DNA of 54,820 nt from Bacteroidales bacterium (lineage in GTDB: Bacteria > Bacteroidota > Bacteroidia > Bacteroidales > UBA932), in assembly GCA_024398125.1 (NCBI GenBank), contig JAKSJO010000017.1, forward strand, positions 1 to 54,820, in the 5' to 3' direction. Under the pieces are notes generated by a model. It was not told the origin of the DNA. It saw nothing but the letters and a program-made list of their open reading frames with translations, and searched no databases. How positions within the stretch are numbered: position 1 is the stretch's first letter; the number at the start of each line of letters is the position of its first letter. The translations under genes were made by a program, and so were the position numbers. Shown piece by piece: positions 52,383-54,820 of this stretch.

Positions 52383-54226
52383 TTGACAATTCTGAAGTTG
52401 GCCGCATTGCCATTATTGTCATATACTGTCTCGTTCTCGGCCCAGATGATCTCGTTGCCTCTCTTCTCCCATACAGCAGGGTAGACGATGTCACCCTCAG
52501 GGAACTGGAGGAAACCGCCATCGGCGTTGAAGATAACCTCTCTCTTGTCGTCGCTGCTCTTGAAGCTTGCGCTCTTCGGACTGCTTGTCTTCGCTACCAT
52601 ATCCTTGCCGTAGTCCTCAGGTACCTGTGACCACTGACCCTTGTTGAACTGATAGATCTTTCCGTCCTTCTCCTTGAAGATTACCTTTCCTGCGAGAACG
52701 TCGTCAAGCTGATCGGCAACGAAGAACTCAGGCCACCATGCAGCCTCGCCTTCCTGGAGCTTCACCTCGCGTACAACCTCCTCGGAATACATCACAGGAT
52801 AGTTGCATGGGAACTCGCTGTATGCCTCGGCAAGAATGTCTCCTGCCTCGATGACGAGGTTGAGAGGAACTCTGTAGAGTGCGCACTCTGGAATCACTTC
52901 GTCTGCAACAGCCTGACGCTGGATCTTGATGAGGTCGCCCATTCCATCCTTTACCTTGTTGAAGCGCTTCTGGACGTCTGATGCCCATACCTTTGCGGCT
53001 CTTTCACGATAGGTCTTGATCATATCCAAAGCCTGGAGATAAAGCTTGTTGTATTCCTCAGGCTTGTCTGTAGCATAAATCTGTGTCTTGATGGACTCGA
53101 TCTTCTTGCGCTCGGCATCGGAGAACTTCGCGTCTGCGTCACTCCATGTAGCACTAGGATAAGCTGCCTCGATGTCCTTGACATACTTCGCTGTCTTGTT
53201 CATCTGCTGCTGGAGAGGAGCCATCTTGCTGTCGATGCTGCCCATGTTCCTTGATACCTGCATAGACAATCCTGCGCCAGGAATGGCATTCATCTGAGCC
53301 TGCATGAGCTCATTCTGGAGAGTTTTCTGGAATGCCTTTGCCTGATTCTGAGTAGCCGCGTCAAGTGTCTTGATGTGAGCTTCTGCCTTCTTTTCAAGAT
53401 CTCTGCTTGCCTTGTCGCTGTTGCTCTTCATGCTCTCCCTTGTAGCCTGGATGTACTCGTCAGCTGAAACGTTGAAATACTTCTTGAGTTCGGCATCATG
53501 CTTCTTGAATACAGCCTCCGAAGCGGCCATGGACATGCTCATGATATCGTTCTCGGTCATGCTTTCAGCCCTGTTTGTCTGCTCCTGAAGCTGTCCAAGG
53601 TCGACGCCGCCGAGCACTTTCGCAACGATGCGCTGCTGGATGGCCTCCTCCTGTGCAGGAGTAAGAGTTCCTTCGTCCATTGCCTTCATTTCGGCTGCGG
53701 TAATGCCGAATGCATCCATGATGGTCTGCTCAGCCTTCTTTCGCCACTCCTCTGTGAAGTTGTCCTCACAGGTGGTGTCGGCGTTGAGTTCCTCTGCTCT
53801 GAGGGTGACTGCCTTGATTGCCTTGTAGTAAGCTATCTGGTCTTCCTCTGTAGGATTGGCAAGCTTTGCTGCCGATGGTACTGCAGGAAATTCATTCATG
53901 AGTGGAATAGGGAACTGTGCGGAACTTGGGGTGACCTTGCCGCTCCATCCGAACGAACTGCTTCTCTTTGGCTGGAGAGTCTCGCGTCCGGTACTGACAG
54001 ACATAGAGGAATTATCCTGCTCTTCGGTAGAGCCGAGGTCGATGCCGGTCATATTTCCGATCATGCCGCCAACCTTCTCGGATATCTTTTCAGATATCTT
54101 GTCGTTTATGGCTCCGCTGACTGCGCTTGCTGCCTTTTCTTTAAGCTTTCCCAGTGCTCCCTGCGCGTTTGCTGCAGGTGCTGCGGCAAGCAACAGGGCT
54201 GCCGCGATGACAACTAATTTCTTCAT
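52364..54226 (-). CDS. Exported 620-residue protein of unknown function
   Basis: The protein has a signal peptide (MKKLVVIAAALLLAAAPAANAQ), then an amphipathic segment (ISEKISEKVGGMIGNMTG) and a long helical, glutamine- and methionine-rich middle (about 150-400) with coiled-coil character, followed by a beta-rich C-terminus (GNEIIWAENETVYDN). No domain is recognised. It lies between an OmpA-family gene (upstream, 25 bp gap) and the lysozyme-like gene (downstream, 19-bp overlap), so a cell-envelope role is likely. Confidence 0.7.
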   Translation of the reverse strand: MKKLVVIAAALLLAAAPAANAQGALGKLKEKAASAVSGAINDKISEKISEKVGGMIGNMTGIDLGSTEEQDNSSMSVSTGRETLQPKRSSSFGWSGKVTPSSAQFPIPLMNEFPAVPSAAKLANPTEEDQIAYYKAIKAVTLRAEELNADTTCEDNFTEEWRKKAEQTIMDAFGITAAEMKAMDEGTLTPAQEEAIQQRIVAKVLGGVDLGQLQEQTNRAESMTENDIMSMSMAASEAVFKKHDAELKKYFNVSADEYIQATRESMKSNSDKASRDLEKKAEAHIKTLDAATQNQAKAFQKTLQNELMQAQMNAIPGAGLSMQVSRNMGSIDSKMAPLQQQMNKTAKYVKDIEAAYPSATWSDADAKFSDAERKKIESIKTQIYATDKPEEYNKLYLQALDMIKTYRERAAKVWASDVQKRFNKVKDGMGDLIKIQRQAVADEVIPECALYRVPLNLVIEAGDILAEAYSEFPCNYPVMYSEEVVREVKLQEGEAAWWPEFFVADQLDDVLAGKVIFKEKDGKIYQFNKGQWSQVPEDYGKDMVAKTSSPKSASFKSSDDKREVIFNADGGFLQFPEGDIVYPAVWEKRGNEIIWAENETVYDNNGNAANFRIVKCTYKL

Positions 54227-54251
54227 ATCGGATTGTTGTTATAATCTTGTC

Positions 54252-54820
54252 CTATTTCTTTACGAACTCAACACGGCGGTTCTTCGCACGGCCCTCGTCG
54301 CTGCTGTTGTCTGCGATAGGAACATGGCTGCCCTTGCCGACTGCGCTGAGACGTGCGCTGGCGATACCCTGCTCTACGAGGGCTGCAACGATAGCCTCTG
54401 CACGCTTCTGGCTGAGAGGGTCATTGACCTTGTCGGAGCCGGTTGCGTCGCAGTGACCCTGCACCTCGAAGCTGAGGTTTGGATTCTCCTTCATGAGGGT
54501 TGCGATGCGGTTGATCTCTACCATCGACTCAGGCTTGAGGTCTGCCTTGCCGGTCTCGAAGGTGATGGCGTAGGTGATGATCTTGCCGTCGGTGGTGAGA
54601 CGGTCGTAGAGTGGCACTGCGCCCTTGGCAAGGCGTACGTTGGTGATGGCGTTGGTGCCGCTGTCGTCAAATCCACCCCAGGAGTACTGTTCGATCTGGA
54701 ACCTGTCAGGCTTCTGGCAGTTAGGGATGTTGGCCACACGCTTGCCGTTGATGTAGACCTTGAGTGCACGCTTGTTGAACGAAAGTGCGAAGTGGTTCCA
54801 TGTGTCGCCCTCGAGGCTGT
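54252..54820 (-). CDS. OmpA-family protein (partial, cut by window end)
   Basis: The C-terminal 189 codons are visible and the frame runs off the window edge. The first part resembles a concanavalin-like/LamG fold (TWNHFALSFNKRALKVYING). The end is an OmpA domain that binds peptidoglycan: ITFETGKADLKPESMVEI, VQGHCDATGSDKVNDPLSQK and NRRVEF are diagnostic. The protein probably anchors the outer membrane to peptidoglycan and is co-transcribed with the two genes downstream. Confidence 0.9.
   Translation of the reverse strand, partial: SLEGDTWNHFALSFNKRALKVYINGKRVANIPNCQKPDRFQIEQYSWGGFDDSGTNAITNVRLAKGAVPLYDRLTTDGKIITYAITFETGKADLKPESMVEINRIATLMKENPNLSFEVQGHCDATGSDKVNDPLSQKRAEAIVAALVEQGIASARLSAVGKGSHVPIADNSSDEGRAKNRRVEFVKK

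Overview
The window looks like a chromosomal segment of an uncultured or gut/rumen-type member of the Bacteroidales (Bacteroidota). The evidence is a TonB receptor paired with DUF4249, DUF3810, DUF389 and BspA-type repeats, many secreted or lipoprotein glycoside hydrolases, start codons without clear Shine-Dalgarno sequences, and recurrent promoter elements of the Bacteroidota type (TAnnTTTG, e.g. TATATTTG or TATCTTTG). I cannot place the genus from sequence alone. No rRNA, tRNA, CRISPR array or complete insertion sequence was seen.

Layout. 0.1-5.1 kb: GTPase YchF, a polysaccharide flippase, a secreted CE1-like esterase and an Rpn/PD-(D/E)XK protein. 5.4-11.8 kb: DUF362 lipoprotein, M19 dipeptidase, an unknown protein, PgeF overlapping an NhaD antiporter by one base, and DUF389. 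11.8-20 kb: GH27 alpha-galactosidase, a hipBA toxin-antitoxin pair with a palindromic operator, DUF2200, a CDF metal transporter, a broken gene, a DUF6922-AbiEii pair, a two-repeat protein and GH43. 20-25.3 kb: a peptide/amino-acid module made of a C26-M19 fusion lipoprotein divergent from an AgcS symporter and an M28 peptidase. 25.4-33.9 kb: DUF1593, two GNATs, a BspA-like lipoprotein, a PPOX-type flavoprotein, an SGNH hydrolase, a DMT exporter, carbonic anhydrase, GH5 and a HAD phosphatase. 33.9-37.1 kb: TonB receptor plus DUF4249.

37.1-42.8 kb is a visibly more AT-rich accessory island. It holds an HTH-nucleotidyltransferase fusion behind a tandem operator, two tandem paralogous small proteins (one cut by an in-frame TAA), a predicted ~70-nt RNA with promoter and strong terminator but no reading frame, DinD, and a single-chain restriction-modification enzyme. 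42.9-54.8 kb returns to core and glycan genes: DUF3810, an esterase-GH51 fusion and a GH54-type arabinofuranosidase with an intercistronic hairpin, a zinc-ribbon protein, a 30-residue membrane peptide with its own promoter and terminator, a BNR_4 propeller, a lysozyme-like protein, a 620-residue exported protein and an OmpA-family gene cut by the window end.

The glycan enzymes (GH27, GH43, GH51 plus esterase, GH54, GH5, CE1-like, BNR_4) together point to use of plant arabinoxylan, arabinan and galactose-decorated mannans. No SusC/SusD pair is present, so uptake genes lie elsewhere. The observations that most deserve a second look are the island at 37-43 kb (RNA candidate plus DinD-RM), the C26-M19 fusion, the duplicated divergent promoter at 27.4 and 29.1 kb, the hairpin between GH54 and GH51, and the 30-residue membrane peptide.
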